From Bacteroidales bacterium UBA6397 (GTDB lineage: Bacteria > Bacteroidota > Bacteroidia > Bacteroidales > UBA932), in NCBI GenBank assembly GCA_002439875.1, contig DJQB01000002.1:65046-129045 (forward strand): DNA of 64,000 bases, given 5' to 3'. The first letter of the stretch is position 1; each line of letters opens with the position of its first letter. Positions 27,771-35,470 of this stretch are shown piece after piece. The notes beneath the pieces are model-generated. The model had not been told where the DNA came from. It did not search any database and was given only the letters and a program-made list of their open reading frames with translations. Both the position numbers and the translations under genes were made by a program.

Positions 27771-27898
27771 GCTTCGGCATGCTCGGCGACCAACGGTTTG
27801 GCAAGGCTTACTGACAGTTGAACCAACGATGTTGGCCGATCGTCAAATTCTTGAGACCAGGACTTGACGTTATGGACGCTGACCCTGTCGAAGTGACC
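27771..27898. repeat. Diverged inverted pair of the dispersed element after aspS
   Basis: The right arm 27874-27898 carries CTGACCCTGTCGAAGTGAC (one change in the core). The left arm 27771-27791 is a degenerate reverse-oriented copy (GCTTCGGCATGCTCGGCGAC). The 82 bases between the arms show no gene. Confidence 0.7.
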
Positions 27899-27916
27899 GT
27901 TATTTTGAAAATATGG

Positions 27917-27962
27917 AAAAGTGTGACCGAAAAGCGATTTTCAGCCGCACTTTTAATTTTTC
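27917..27962 (+). terminator. Hairpin with GCGA tetraloop and T tract
   Basis: AAAAGTGTG (27917-27925) pairs with CGCACTTTT (27946-27954, one G-U). An inner stem GAAAA/TTTTC closes on GCGA at 27934-27937, a GNRA tetraloop. AATTTTTC follows. It is a good intrinsic terminator candidate between aspS and the aminopeptidase gene. Confidence 0.7.
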
Positions 27963-27986
27963 GGAACAACTTTTCTATCATTTTTG

Positions 27987-27994
27987 TATATTTG
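27987..27994 (+). promoter_or_regulatory. -7 box upstream of the aminopeptidase P gene
   Basis: Perfect TAnnTTTG match (TATATTTG), 80 bases before the ATG. No clear -33 TTG at the right distance. Confidence 0.45.
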
Positions 27995-28073
27995 TGATTA
28001 GGGCCTTGGCAGTCGCGGTGGACCAGAGACACCAAGGCTTACAGGATGTTCAATCATATAAAGACCTAAGAAT

Positions 28074-29516
28074 ATGTTCGCAAAGGAGACCTACATCGCA
28101 AGACGCAGGACACTGCTGGAGAAGATGGCGCAGACCGCTCCGCAGGGGAAGCGTGGAATAGCCCTGTTTGTGGGCAATGTCGAAGCGGCTGCCCAGTACA
28201 AGGACAATGCCTATAAGTTCCGTCAGGACTCATCTTGGCTGTATTATTTCGGACTTGACGAACCCCGCCATGCTGCAATCCTTGACTTGGACAGCGGAGA
28301 GGAGACCATCTTCGCTGATGATGTGGAGATCGGGGACATCATATGGATGGGACCTCAACCGTCCGTTGCCTCAAAGGCCGCTGCGGTCGGAGTAAGTAAC
28401 TCGGCTTCTTATGGTTCGCTGAATATTACCGTCTCAAAGGCTCTTGCCACAGGTAGGAATATTCATTTCCTTCCACCAAGCCGCTACTACAACACGATGA
28501 AGCTGGCCGCTCTTGTCGGCATCTCCAATGAGGATGTCGCAAGAGTAGCGCCTATTGATGAGGACGGTGGCAAGCATGCGTCCAAGGAGCTCGTTCAGGC
28601 AGTCATCTCCATGAGACTCGTGAAGGAACAGTGTGAGATTGACCAGATTGACGATGCCGGCGCTCTCGGCCAGAGAATGCACACCGTTGCCCGTGAAAGC
28701 GTGAAGGTAGGAATTATCGAACAGGAGATAGTAGGTAAGATGGAAGGCGTGACACTCAGCGAAGGTTGGGGCGTGTCGTTCCCGACCATCCTTACCCAGC
28801 ATGGAGAGACCCTGCACAATCATCTGCACGACAAAGTCATCGAGCCGGGCAAACTGATGGTGATCGATGCCGGTGCTGAGAACAACATGCACTATGCGTC
28901 TGACTTTACGCGGACCCTGCCGACAAGCGGCAAGTTCACCCAAAAGCAAAGGGACATCTACCAGATTGTATGCGACTGCAACGAATTGGCTTTCAAATTG
29001 ACAAAGCCGGGAGTCGCCTACAGGGACGTTCATCTGGCCGTCGCCAGGCTGATGCTCGAGGATCTGCGCTCTCTCGACATTGTGCGCGGAAATCTGGACA
29101 ATATGCTTCACGAGGGCATCGCCGGTCTCTTCCAGCCTCACGGACTGGGCCACAACATGGGTCTTGATGTTCACGACATGGAGGATCTTGGTGAGGATCT
29201 CGTGGGTTATGATCCGGATCAGAAGCGATCGACACAGCTTGGCCTTGGAAGTCTCAGAATGGCGCGCAGGCTCGTTCCGGGCAATGTCGTCACAGATGAG
29301 CCGGGAATATACTTCATTCCGGCTCTCATTGAGAAATGGAAGAGTGAGAGGCGTGACAAGGGTTTCGTGAACTACTACAAACTGGAACACGATTACCTAG
29401 ACTTCGGAGGAATCCGCCTTGAGGACGATGTGCTTGTGACAGAGGACGGAGCGCGCCGCACAGGCCCTAACCGTCTTCCGATCCGGCCGGACGATGTCGA
29501 GGCCGCTATGGCTTAG
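28074..29516 (+). CDS. pepP: Xaa-Pro aminopeptidase (M24B, aminopeptidase P family)
   Basis: Cytosolic dimetal peptidase that removes an N-terminal residue preceding proline. The N-terminal creatinase-like domain (about 1-170) starts with RRRTLLEKM and contains RQDSSWLYYFGL. The metal ligands of M24 are visible: the Asp in IDAGAEN, the Asp in HYASDFTR, the His in PHGLGHNMG, the Glu in DEPGIYFI, and the Glu in GGIRLEDDVLV. 480 residues. First of a same-strand set with DUF456 and an FAD/Fe-S oxidoreductase. The ATG is preceded by GAAT. Confidence 0.95.
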   Translation: MFAKETYIARRRTLLEKMAQTAPQGKRGIALFVGNVEAAAQYKDNAYKFRQDSSWLYYFGLDEPRHAAILDLDSGEETIFADDVEIGDIIWMGPQPSVASKAAAVGVSNSASYGSLNITVSKALATGRNIHFLPPSRYYNTMKLAALVGISNEDVARVAPIDEDGGKHASKELVQAVISMRLVKEQCEIDQIDDAGALGQRMHTVARESVKVGIIEQEIVGKMEGVTLSEGWGVSFPTILTQHGETLHNHLHDKVIEPGKLMVIDAGAENNMHYASDFTRTLPTSGKFTQKQRDIYQIVCDCNELAFKLTKPGVAYRDVHLAVARLMLEDLRSLDIVRGNLDNMLHEGIAGLFQPHGLGHNMGLDVHDMEDLGEDLVGYDPDQKRSTQLGLGSLRMARRLVPGNVVTDEPGIYFIPALIEKWKSERRDKGFVNYYKLEHDYLDFGGIRLEDDVLVTEDGARRTGPNRLPIRPDDVEAAMA

Positions 29517-29540
29517 CCGAACATCTTGTGGATTGAAACA

Positions 29541-30035
29541 ATGAGCGTTTTGGTCATCATCCTTGCTGTTATGGCAGGAGTGGTCGGCATCATCGGGAGT
29601 GTCGTCCCCGCCCTACCCGGTCCTCCTGTCAGTTGGGTCGGGCTGATGGTTCTTTATTTCTGGGGCAAGGGTTCGAACAGTGCGGGGGATCCTATGTCGC
29701 TTACCTTTCTGCTTATCTGGCTGGGGATTACGGTAGCTGTGACGGTTATCGACTACATTGTGCCGTCCTGGTTCACCAAGATCACAGGCGGCTCCAAGGC
29801 TGCAGGCAGAGGCGCCATGGCGGGATTGCTTGTCGGAATGTTTGTTCCGCCGGTCGGAATCATCCTGGGCACTTTTCTTGGAGCGTTTCTCGCCGAGCTG
29901 GTTTTCGCTGACAAGAACGGTTGGGAGTCAGCCAAATCCGCCCTCGGAGCATTTATGGGATTCCTGTGCGGGACTGGTATCAAGCTGATCGCCAGCGGGA
30001 TGATGATGTATTACATAGTAGTGTATCTTACTTGA
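29541..30035 (+). CDS. DUF456 small membrane protein
   Basis: 164-residue membrane protein with about four hydrophobic segments and glycine-rich turns (ALPGPPVSWVGLM, GMFVPPVGIILGTFLGAFLAE), characteristic of DUF456. The function of this family is not known. Start chosen at ATG 29541; the frame opens upstream at a TTG (29526) only 9 bases after the previous stop. It ends two bases before the next gene, so translation is probably coupled. Confidence 0.85.
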   Translation: MSVLVIILAVMAGVVGIIGSVVPALPGPPVSWVGLMVLYFWGKGSNSAGDPMSLTFLLIWLGITVAVTVIDYIVPSWFTKITGGSKAAGRGAMAGLLVGMFVPPVGIILGTFLGAFLAELVFADKNGWESAKSALGAFMGFLCGTGIKLIASGMMMYYIVVYLT

Positions 30036-30037
30036 AT

Positions 30038-33028
30038 ATGGAAGAGAAATATTCACGTTTCCTTGAGGAAGTGGGAAAATTCGTGCCCAAGAATGCGCTC
30101 TACACCGATGAGCTGAGGCGTTTCGCTTGGGGAACGGACGCAGGTTTCTACAGGCTTGTGCCGAGGATTGTCATCCGGTCATCCAACGAGAAGGAGGTCT
30201 CGAAGGTACTTGAGGCGGCGTCGAAGTTTGATGTTCCGGTGACTTTCCGTGCCGCCGGAACCAGCCTTTCGGGCCAGTCCATCAGCGATTCCGTACTGAT
30301 TGTCGCGGGCAAGAACTGGGAGCGGTACAAGGTTTCCGAGGATGCTTCCGAAATAACCCTTGAACCGGGAATCATCGGAGCGAGGGTGAACGCCATACTG
30401 AAGCCCTACGGTCGGAAATTTGGCCCGGATCCGGCCTCGATCGGAAGTTGTATGGTGGGTGGTATCGTGATGAACAACGCCTCCGGAATGAGCTGCGGGA
30501 CGCACGCCAACAGCGATAAGGAACTTGAGAGCGTACGTATGGTTTTTGCTGACGGAACGGTTTTGGACACAAGAGACGATGTTTCCAGGAGCGCATTCCA
30601 GGCTTCCCATCCGGATCTCATCAAAGGAATTGAGACATTGAGGGACGAAATCCTTGCTGACAAAGAGCTTTCCGACCGCATAAGGTACAAATATTCAATA
30701 AAGAACGTCACTGGACTAAACATATTCCCTTTCGTCCGGTTCCAAGATCCGTTCGACATCATCGCCCACTTGCTGATCGGCTCGGAGGGCACGCTGGCGT
30801 TTATGAGCCAGGCCACGATGAAAACCCTGCCGCTGCCGTCTAAGGAAGCCTCGGCGATGGTCTATTTCGGGACGATAAGGGAGGCTGCGGAGGTTGTCGT
30901 GACTCTCAAAAAAGAAATTGGTCCTGCTGTGCTCGATGCCGCCGAACTGCTTGACAAACGGTCACTTGCGTCAGTCGATGACCCGATGCTTAATGAATAT
31001 CCCGGCAAGGATCTCACCGCTCTCCTGCTACGTGTCACGGGCGCGGACCAGGCTGACCTTGATGCGAATGTCGCAAAACTGTCCGAGGTGCTTCGCCGCT
31101 TTGCCGTCTTGAAGGACTCTGAAGGTAACACTTTCATATTCAGTAGTGATCCCGCTGTCGCCGGAAAGTATTGGGCCATCCGTTCGGGCATATTCCCGTC
31201 TGTCGGGGGAATGCGCCGTGAAGGCACAACCTGCCTGATCGAGGACATCGCCTTCCACATAGAGGATTTGCCGGACGCGACGGTTGATCTCTCCGCATTG
31301 CTTGACAGACACGGTTACGATGATTCCTGCATCTATGGCCATGCGCTTGAAGGCAACTTCCATTTCATCATCAACCAGTCGTTTGAGTCAGAGACGGAAG
31401 TGAATCGTTATGAGGCGATGATCCGCGATGTGGTGGAGATGGTGGTCGGGAAATATGACGGTTCCCTGAAGGCCGAGCACGGAACAGGCAGGAATATGGC
31501 TCCGTTCGTCGCCTACGAGTGGGGCGAGAAGGCGTTCGGAATAATGAAGCGGGTTAAGGGACTGTTTGACCCTGACGGACTTTTGAACCCTGGCGTGATA
31601 TTCAATGACGACCCAAAGTGCTTCCTCAGGAATTTCAAGGCGCTGCCTGTGCTGAAGCCTTGGGTGAATGACAGTAAGGCCATCGAGCCGGAGCTGGCGG
31701 AGATTTACAGGAAGTTGAACAAGTGCATCGAGTGTGGATTCTGCGAGGTGAACTGTTTGTCATGTGGGTTCACGCTCTCTTCAAGAACCAGAATCGCCGC
31801 TCAGCGTGAGATTACCTCCTTGCGCGCCTTGCCGAATCCTACTGATGCCGGGCAGGCTCGTCTGCGGACACTTGAAAAAGAATATTCCTACGCCGGCGAA
31901 CAGACTTGTGCCGGTGATGGCCTTTGCTCGACATCCTGCCCTATGGGCATTAATGTCGCCGATCTGACCCACCAGATAAGGCGGATGAATATGCCCGCAG
32001 GCTCATTGGGCTACGGTTTCTGGAGTTTTTCCGCAGATCATTACGCCGGTGTCAAGACTGCCCTTAAGGGGGCGCTCAGGATGGCCACCGCCGGTGAGAC
32101 AGTGCTTGGTGACCTCGCGATGAGCGGCCTATGCCGCTGGCTGCACAGCTGCATCCGTCTTCCGCTTTGGACTCCGGCCACGCCTAAGGCCTATAATATT
32201 CCTAAGTCACTTCGTCCTCTGGTGCAAAGTGGCGCTTCGCTCGGCGAGGTCGCTTCGACAAACTCAGCGACAGGTAAGCTTTCGGTCAATGAGCCTGTCG
32301 AAGTGACCATCCAAACGAACAAGGTAGTCTATTTCCCAAGCTGCATAAACCAAATGATGGGTCTCCCGAAACATCACCACGCCGTGGATAAGCCTCTCGT
32401 CGAAGAGATGGTCTCGTTGTTGGCCAAGGCAGGCTACGAGGTAGTATTCCCGGAAAACATGTCGTCCCTCTGCTGCGGCACCATCTGGGAAAGCAAAGGC
32501 ATGCCGGAAATCGCCGACAGAAAGACCGAGGAACTTGAGGAGGCTCTCTGGAAAGCCAGCGAGGAAGGACGCTACCCGGTCCTCTGCGACCAAAGCCCGT
32601 GTCTTCATCGCATGATGCACAAAATCAAGAGGATGAGACTCTATGAACCATCCGAGTTCATCCTTGGTTTTTTGGCTGGCAGATTGGACTTCCATCAGAC
32701 CGACACACCAGTGGCCATTCATCTTACCTGCTCGATGCGCCTGATGCACAAAACCGACAAGATGCTTGAACTGGCACGCATGTGCTCCAACAACGTGATT
32801 GTTCCCGATGGCGTTGGCTGCTGCGGTTTCGCCGGCGACAAAGGCATGACCCACCCAGAGCTCAACAGGTATGCTCTCCGCAAGCTTAAAGCCCAGGTCA
32901 AAGGCATCCCCGTCGGCTACTCCAACAGCCGCACCTGCGAGATCGGTCTTGCCACCAGCTCCGGCATCCCCTACGTCTCCATCGCCTACCTTGTGAACCG
33001 CTGCACCACCGCCAAAAATATTAAATGA
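30038..33028 (+). CDS. FAD-linked oxidase fused to Fe-S (CCG-domain) subunit, D-lactate/glycolate dehydrogenase-like
   Basis: Single-chain flavin and iron-sulfur dehydrogenase of the 2-hydroxy-acid type (Dld/GlcD plus GlcF-like). The FAD-binding domain covers residues about 1-220 (FRAAGTSLSGQS, GSCMVGGIVMNNASG). The FAD-oxidase C domain runs to about 530 and ends KAEHGTGRNMAPFV. Two 4Fe-4S motifs follow (CIECGFCEVNC and CAGDGLCSTSCP). Two cysteine-rich CCG motifs lie near the C-terminus (CCGTIWESKG, CCGFAGDKG). Residues 737-757, between the ferredoxin and CCG parts, are encoded by an inverted pair of the dispersed element. Start at ATG 30038; 996 residues. It probably feeds electrons from a hydroxy acid to menaquinone; the exact substrate is not determined. 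Confidence 0.9.
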   Translation: MEEKYSRFLEEVGKFVPKNALYTDELRRFAWGTDAGFYRLVPRIVIRSSNEKEVSKVLEAASKFDVPVTFRAAGTSLSGQSISDSVLIVAGKNWERYKVSEDASEITLEPGIIGARVNAILKPYGRKFGPDPASIGSCMVGGIVMNNASGMSCGTHANSDKELESVRMVFADGTVLDTRDDVSRSAFQASHPDLIKGIETLRDEILADKELSDRIRYKYSIKNVTGLNIFPFVRFQDPFDIIAHLLIGSEGTLAFMSQATMKTLPLPSKEASAMVYFGTIREAAEVVVTLKKEIGPAVLDAAELLDKRSLASVDDPMLNEYPGKDLTALLLRVTGADQADLDANVAKLSEVLRRFAVLKDSEGNTFIFSSDPAVAGKYWAIRSGIFPSVGGMRREGTTCLIEDIAFHIEDLPDATVDLSALLDRHGYDDSCIYGHALEGNFHFIINQSFESETEVNRYEAMIRDVVEMVVGKYDGSLKAEHGTGRNMAPFVAYEWGEKAFGIMKRVKGLFDPDGLLNPGVIFNDDPKCFLRNFKALPVLKPWVNDSKAIEPELAEIYRKLNKCIECGFCEVNCLSCGFTLSSRTRIAAQREITSLRALPNPTDAGQARLRTLEKEYSYAGEQTCAGDGLCSTSCPMGINVADLTHQIRRMNMPAGSLGYGFWSFSADHYAGVKTALKGALRMATAGETVLGDLAMSGLCRWLHSCIRLPLWTPATPKAYNIPKSLRPLVQSGASLGEVASTNSATGKLSVNEPVEVTIQTNKVVYFPSCINQMMGLPKHHHAVDKPLVEEMVSLLAKAGYEVVFPENMSSLCCGTIWESKGMPEIADRKTEELEEALWKASEEGRYPVLCDQSPCLHRMMHKIKRMRLYEPSEFILGFLAGRLDFHQTDTPVAIHLTCSMRLMHKTDKMLELARMCSNNVIVPDGVGCCGFAGDKGMTHPELNRYALRKLKAQVKGIPVGYSNSRTCEIGLATSSGIPYVSIAYLVNRCTTAKNIK
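32248..32308. repeat. Inverted pair of the dispersed element inside the FAD/Fe-S oxidoreductase gene
   Basis: The left arm 32248-32271 is reverse-oriented (GCTTCGACAAACTCAGCGAC). The right arm 32284-32308 carries ATGAGCCTGTCGAAGTGAC. The two are separated by 12 bases. The insert keeps the reading frame and encodes residues 737-757, including VNEPVEVT, which resembles TEPIEVT encoded by the copy in the tricorn gene. Confidence 0.8.
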
Positions 33029-33036
33029 ATATTCCG

Positions 33037-33044
33037 TATCTTTG
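33037..33044 (+). promoter_or_regulatory. -7 box five bases before the ksgA start codon
   Basis: Perfect TATCTTTG. It ends at 33044 and the ATG is at 33050, so transcripts starting at the usual distance would have almost no leader. Upstream lies the 3' end of the oxidoreductase gene. Confidence 0.6.
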
Positions 33045-33049
33045 TCCCT

Positions 33050-33805
33050 ATGGAAGTACGTGCGAAAAAGGCGCTGGGACAGCATTTTTTGACTGACCAG
33101 AGCATTGCTAAGAATATAGTCGGAGTCCTTGCAGGACATCAAGCATTGGAGGTAGGTCCGGGAATGGGTGTCTTGACCCAGTACCTGCTGCCTCGTCCAG
33201 AGTTGGCGCTGAAGGTCATTGAACTCGATAATGAGTCTGTTGTCTATCTGAAGAGGCATTATCCGAAGTTAGGGGACAATCTGATTGAAGGGGACTTCCT
33301 TAAGATGGATCTTGACGGAATATTCGAGGGGCAATATTCCGTGATAGGAAACTTCCCTTACAACATCTCATCTCAGATATTCTTCAAGATTCTTGAGCAT
33401 CGCGACCGCATTCCGGAAGTGGTGTGCATGATCCAGAAGGAGGTCGCCGAGCGTATCGCGGAGAAGCCTGGCACCAAGACCTATGGTATTCTGTCGGTCT
33501 TCCTTCAGGCATGGTACGACATTGACTACCTTTTTACTGTGGGTTCTGGCGCCTTTAATCCTCCGCCCAAGGTTCAGTCCGCCGTGATCCGCCTTACCCG
33601 CAATTCCCGTATGGACCTCGGCTGTGACGAAAAGCTTTTCCGAACGGTCGTCAAGACCGCTTTCGGTCAGCGCCGCAAGACGCTCCGCAACTCGCTTAAG
33701 CCGTTGATCCGGCCGGAACTCCTGTCCGACCCGCTTTTCGACCTCCGTCCCGAGCGTCTGAGTGTGGAGGATTTCATCGCATTAACATTGAAACTTCATT
33801 GTTAA
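33050..33805 (+). CDS. rsmA/ksgA: 16S rRNA dimethyladenosine transferase
   Basis: SAM-dependent enzyme that dimethylates two adjacent adenines near the 3' end of 16S rRNA during small-subunit assembly. The N-terminal motif KKALGQHFLTDQSIAKNIV and SAM motif I (LEVGPGMGVLTQ) are present. The catalytic motif IV reads NFPYNISS, in place of the commoner NLPY. The C-terminal domain contains FGQRRKTLRNSL. 251 residues, typical. It may be read both from the upstream operon and from its own near-leaderless promoter. Confidence 0.96.
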   Translation: MEVRAKKALGQHFLTDQSIAKNIVGVLAGHQALEVGPGMGVLTQYLLPRPELALKVIELDNESVVYLKRHYPKLGDNLIEGDFLKMDLDGIFEGQYSVIGNFPYNISSQIFFKILEHRDRIPEVVCMIQKEVAERIAEKPGTKTYGILSVFLQAWYDIDYLFTVGSGAFNPPPKVQSAVIRLTRNSRMDLGCDEKLFRTVVKTAFGQRRKTLRNSLKPLIRPELLSDPLFDLRPERLSVEDFIALTLKLHC

Positions 33806-33820
33806 TTTTTCGCAGGATTC

Positions 33821-33849
33821 TTGGAAAACAAGAAAAATTTGTATCTTTG
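33821..33849 (+). promoter_or_regulatory. Promoter of tRNA-Ser
   Basis: TTGG at 33821-33824 and the -7 box TATCTTTG at 33842-33849, with 18 bases after the TTG. The tRNA starts 50 bases downstream. Confidence 0.65.
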
Positions 33850-33898
33850 TAGTCCAAATAGCGACGAAAGGTTTGACGGCCGTTCGGCCAGAACATCT

Positions 33899-33985
33899 GG
33901 AGAGGTGGGAGAGTGGCTGAATCCACAGGTTTGCTAAACCTGCATACGGGTAACCGTATCACGAGTTCGAATCTCGTTCTCTCCG
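33899..33985 (+). tRNA. tRNA-Ser (anticodon GCT)
   Basis: Acceptor strand GGAGAGG (33899-33905) pairs with TCTCTCC (33978-33984), followed by discriminator G. The anticodon arm is CAGGT/ACCTG with loop TTGCTAA; anticodon GCT is at 33933-33935. A long variable arm (ATACGGG TAA CCGTAT) identifies a class II tRNA. The T arm is ACGAG-TTCGAAT-CTCGT. The final CCA is not encoded. It reads AGC and AGT serine codons. Confidence 0.97.
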
Positions 33986-33994
33986 CAAAAAAGG

Positions 33995-34023
33995 TTCCGC
34001 AGTAATTTCTGCGGAATCTTTTT
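33995..34023 (+). terminator. Terminator of tRNA-Ser
   Basis: Stem TTCCGCAG (33995-34002) and CTGCGGAA (34009-34016) with a 6-base loop, followed by TCTTTTTG. Confidence 0.85.
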
Positions 34024-34047
34024 GTCATTGAGCCTGTCGAGGTGACC
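34024..34047. repeat. Dispersed element copy after the tRNA terminator
   Basis: Core present as TTGAGCCTGTCGAGGTGAC, with two changes from the consensus. It starts within the T tract of the tRNA terminator. Confidence 0.75.
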
Positions 34048-34077
34048 GGTTTGGCTTTTTGGGTGTGCGTGGCACGG

Positions 34078-34118
34078 CAAAAAAAGATAGGCCGTCGCTT
34101 TCCCCAAAACGACAGCCT
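34078..34118 (-). terminator. Minus-strand terminator downstream of the AraC gene
   Basis: On the minus strand, AGGCTGTCG (34118-34110) pairs fully, with one G-U, to CGACGGCCT (34097-34089). ATCTTTTTTT follows. It is 260 bases past the AraC stop, so that transcript would have a long 3' end. Confidence 0.6.
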
Positions 34119-34377
34119 GTTGTATATAAAACGAACTTAACAAATAGACAACAAAAAGAACTTTTGTCTGTCCAAAGACAAAGGTATTAAGTTTTATTGA
34201 ATCTGCAAATTTTTTTGTAAATTTTTTAAAACGATTTTTACTTCAAACGTTTACGAAAGCCTATGTGTTTGCTTGCAAATTGACGCAATTTAACGCTTGG
34301 CAGTGCTTTCAAGCGTGATTCCTGCACGGCCGGTCTGTAGATGGCGCCGTCTGGAAACGTGGCTTCGATGACACTTT
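34119..34377. other. AT-rich region without a recognisable gene
   Basis: Contains a small hairpin near 34163-34185 (CTTTTGTCT / AAGACAAAG) and long A/T runs. No reading frame here looks like a protein gene. A small RNA cannot be excluded from sequence alone. Confidence 0.35.
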
Positions 34378-35292
34378 TTATCCATTTCTGTACTCGCTCG
34401 GGGTCATCCCTGTGTGAGCCTTAAAGAACTTGTAGAACACGGACGGATTCGGAAAGTGCAGCTTGAAGACAATCTCCTTGATGCTGTCGTCGGTGTATTT
34501 GAGCATATTCTTGGCTTCCAGAATAACAAAAGAATCAATCCAGTCCGGAGCGGACCTCCCGCTTACCTGCTTTATAAGCTTTGACAGGTATTTCGGCGTC
34601 AGTCCAAGACGGCTCGCATAGAAGGCCATGTTGCGTTCTGAGGTGTGGTTCTCGGTCACCAAAGCCATGAAATGCTCGAAGATCAGTTTCACTCTGGTGT
34701 TGACTGTGGACCCCCGAAGTTCCGGTGCCCTCGCGGCACTCTTTTCCATCAGCCCTCCCAAAACATAGAACAGCGATGCGATCAATGATGCTACAGCCTC
34801 TCTCTTGTTCGGCACGTCTGATGACAGAATCTCGGAGATAAGATCCAAGTACTTGGAGCAGAAAGCAATGTTCCTGTCTTCCAGTTGGACGCAAGGGTCG
34901 GTAAGCAATTTCAGCCTGTCGTCGAAAATTTTCTTAAAGTCGAAACTTATGCTGGAAAGATACTCCTTTGAAATTGCTACAACTATGAACTCAAAAGCAA
35001 TGTTTCCACCTTGCTCCGACTTGTTAATCCTTATGATGTTCCCAGGAGTGCCCACGAACATCATCCCTTTGGTAATTGAATATGATCGAAGATTTACTTC
35101 TATGTTCAACCCACCGGATTTGCAGAAAATAGCAATGTATGCATCACTACGGCAAGGATACCTTAGAAATTGCAGGTTGTCATTGTACTTCACGTCGATG
35201 ATGAAGAAGTCATCTCCCAATTGAATTTCGTTCTGCACAGGAACGAGTTTGCGGATTTGCCTGAGACCAATATTTAATAAAGAATCTGTCAT
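34378..35292 (-). CDS. AraC-family transcriptional regulator
   Basis: The C-terminal AraC/XylS helix-turn-helix pair is clear: RNMAFYASRLGLTPKYLSKL, then TDDSIKEIVFKLHFPNPSVFYKFFKAHTGMTPSEYR at the very end (quoted here by its key stretch FPNPSVFYKFFKAHTG). The N-terminal half is a cupin-like sensing domain. Start taken at ATG 35292; the frame continues upstream only to a TTG. 304 residues. It is divergent from the TolC/HlyD/ABC-2 exporter genes and shares a 178-base intergenic region with them, so it is the likely regulator of that exporter. The inducer is unknown; in similar loci it is often a bile acid or toxic lipid, but nothing here shows that. Confidence 0.92.
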   Translation of the reverse strand: MTDSLLNIGLRQIRKLVPVQNEIQLGDDFFIIDVKYNDNLQFLRYPCRSDAYIAIFCKSGGLNIEVNLRSYSITKGMMFVGTPGNIIRINKSEQGGNIAFEFIVVAISKEYLSSISFDFKKIFDDRLKLLTDPCVQLEDRNIAFCSKYLDLISEILSSDVPNKREAVASLIASLFYVLGGLMEKSAARAPELRGSTVNTRVKLIFEHFMALVTENHTSERNMAFYASRLGLTPKYLSKLIKQVSGRSAPDWIDSFVILEAKNMLKYTDDSIKEIVFKLHFPNPSVFYKFFKAHTGMTPSEYRNG

Positions 35293-35470
35293 GCAGTAAA
35301 TGCTTTTAGTTTTCGCCTGCAAATTTAAGAATAATTTGTTTTATTGCAAAAATTCGCAATATTCTACCTTTTGACAATTATTGAATCCCATTGTTCGTGC
35401 TAATGGTGTAATTTGGCAATTATTTTGTAGTGAAGCCTAACGCTTGACAAAACACTGAATACAATAATAA

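Noticed and set aside
34119..34377. Possible small RNA gene between the tRNA and AraC genes
   Set aside because: Only a small hairpin and A/T runs are visible, with no recognisable RNA family or promoter-terminator pair on one strand.
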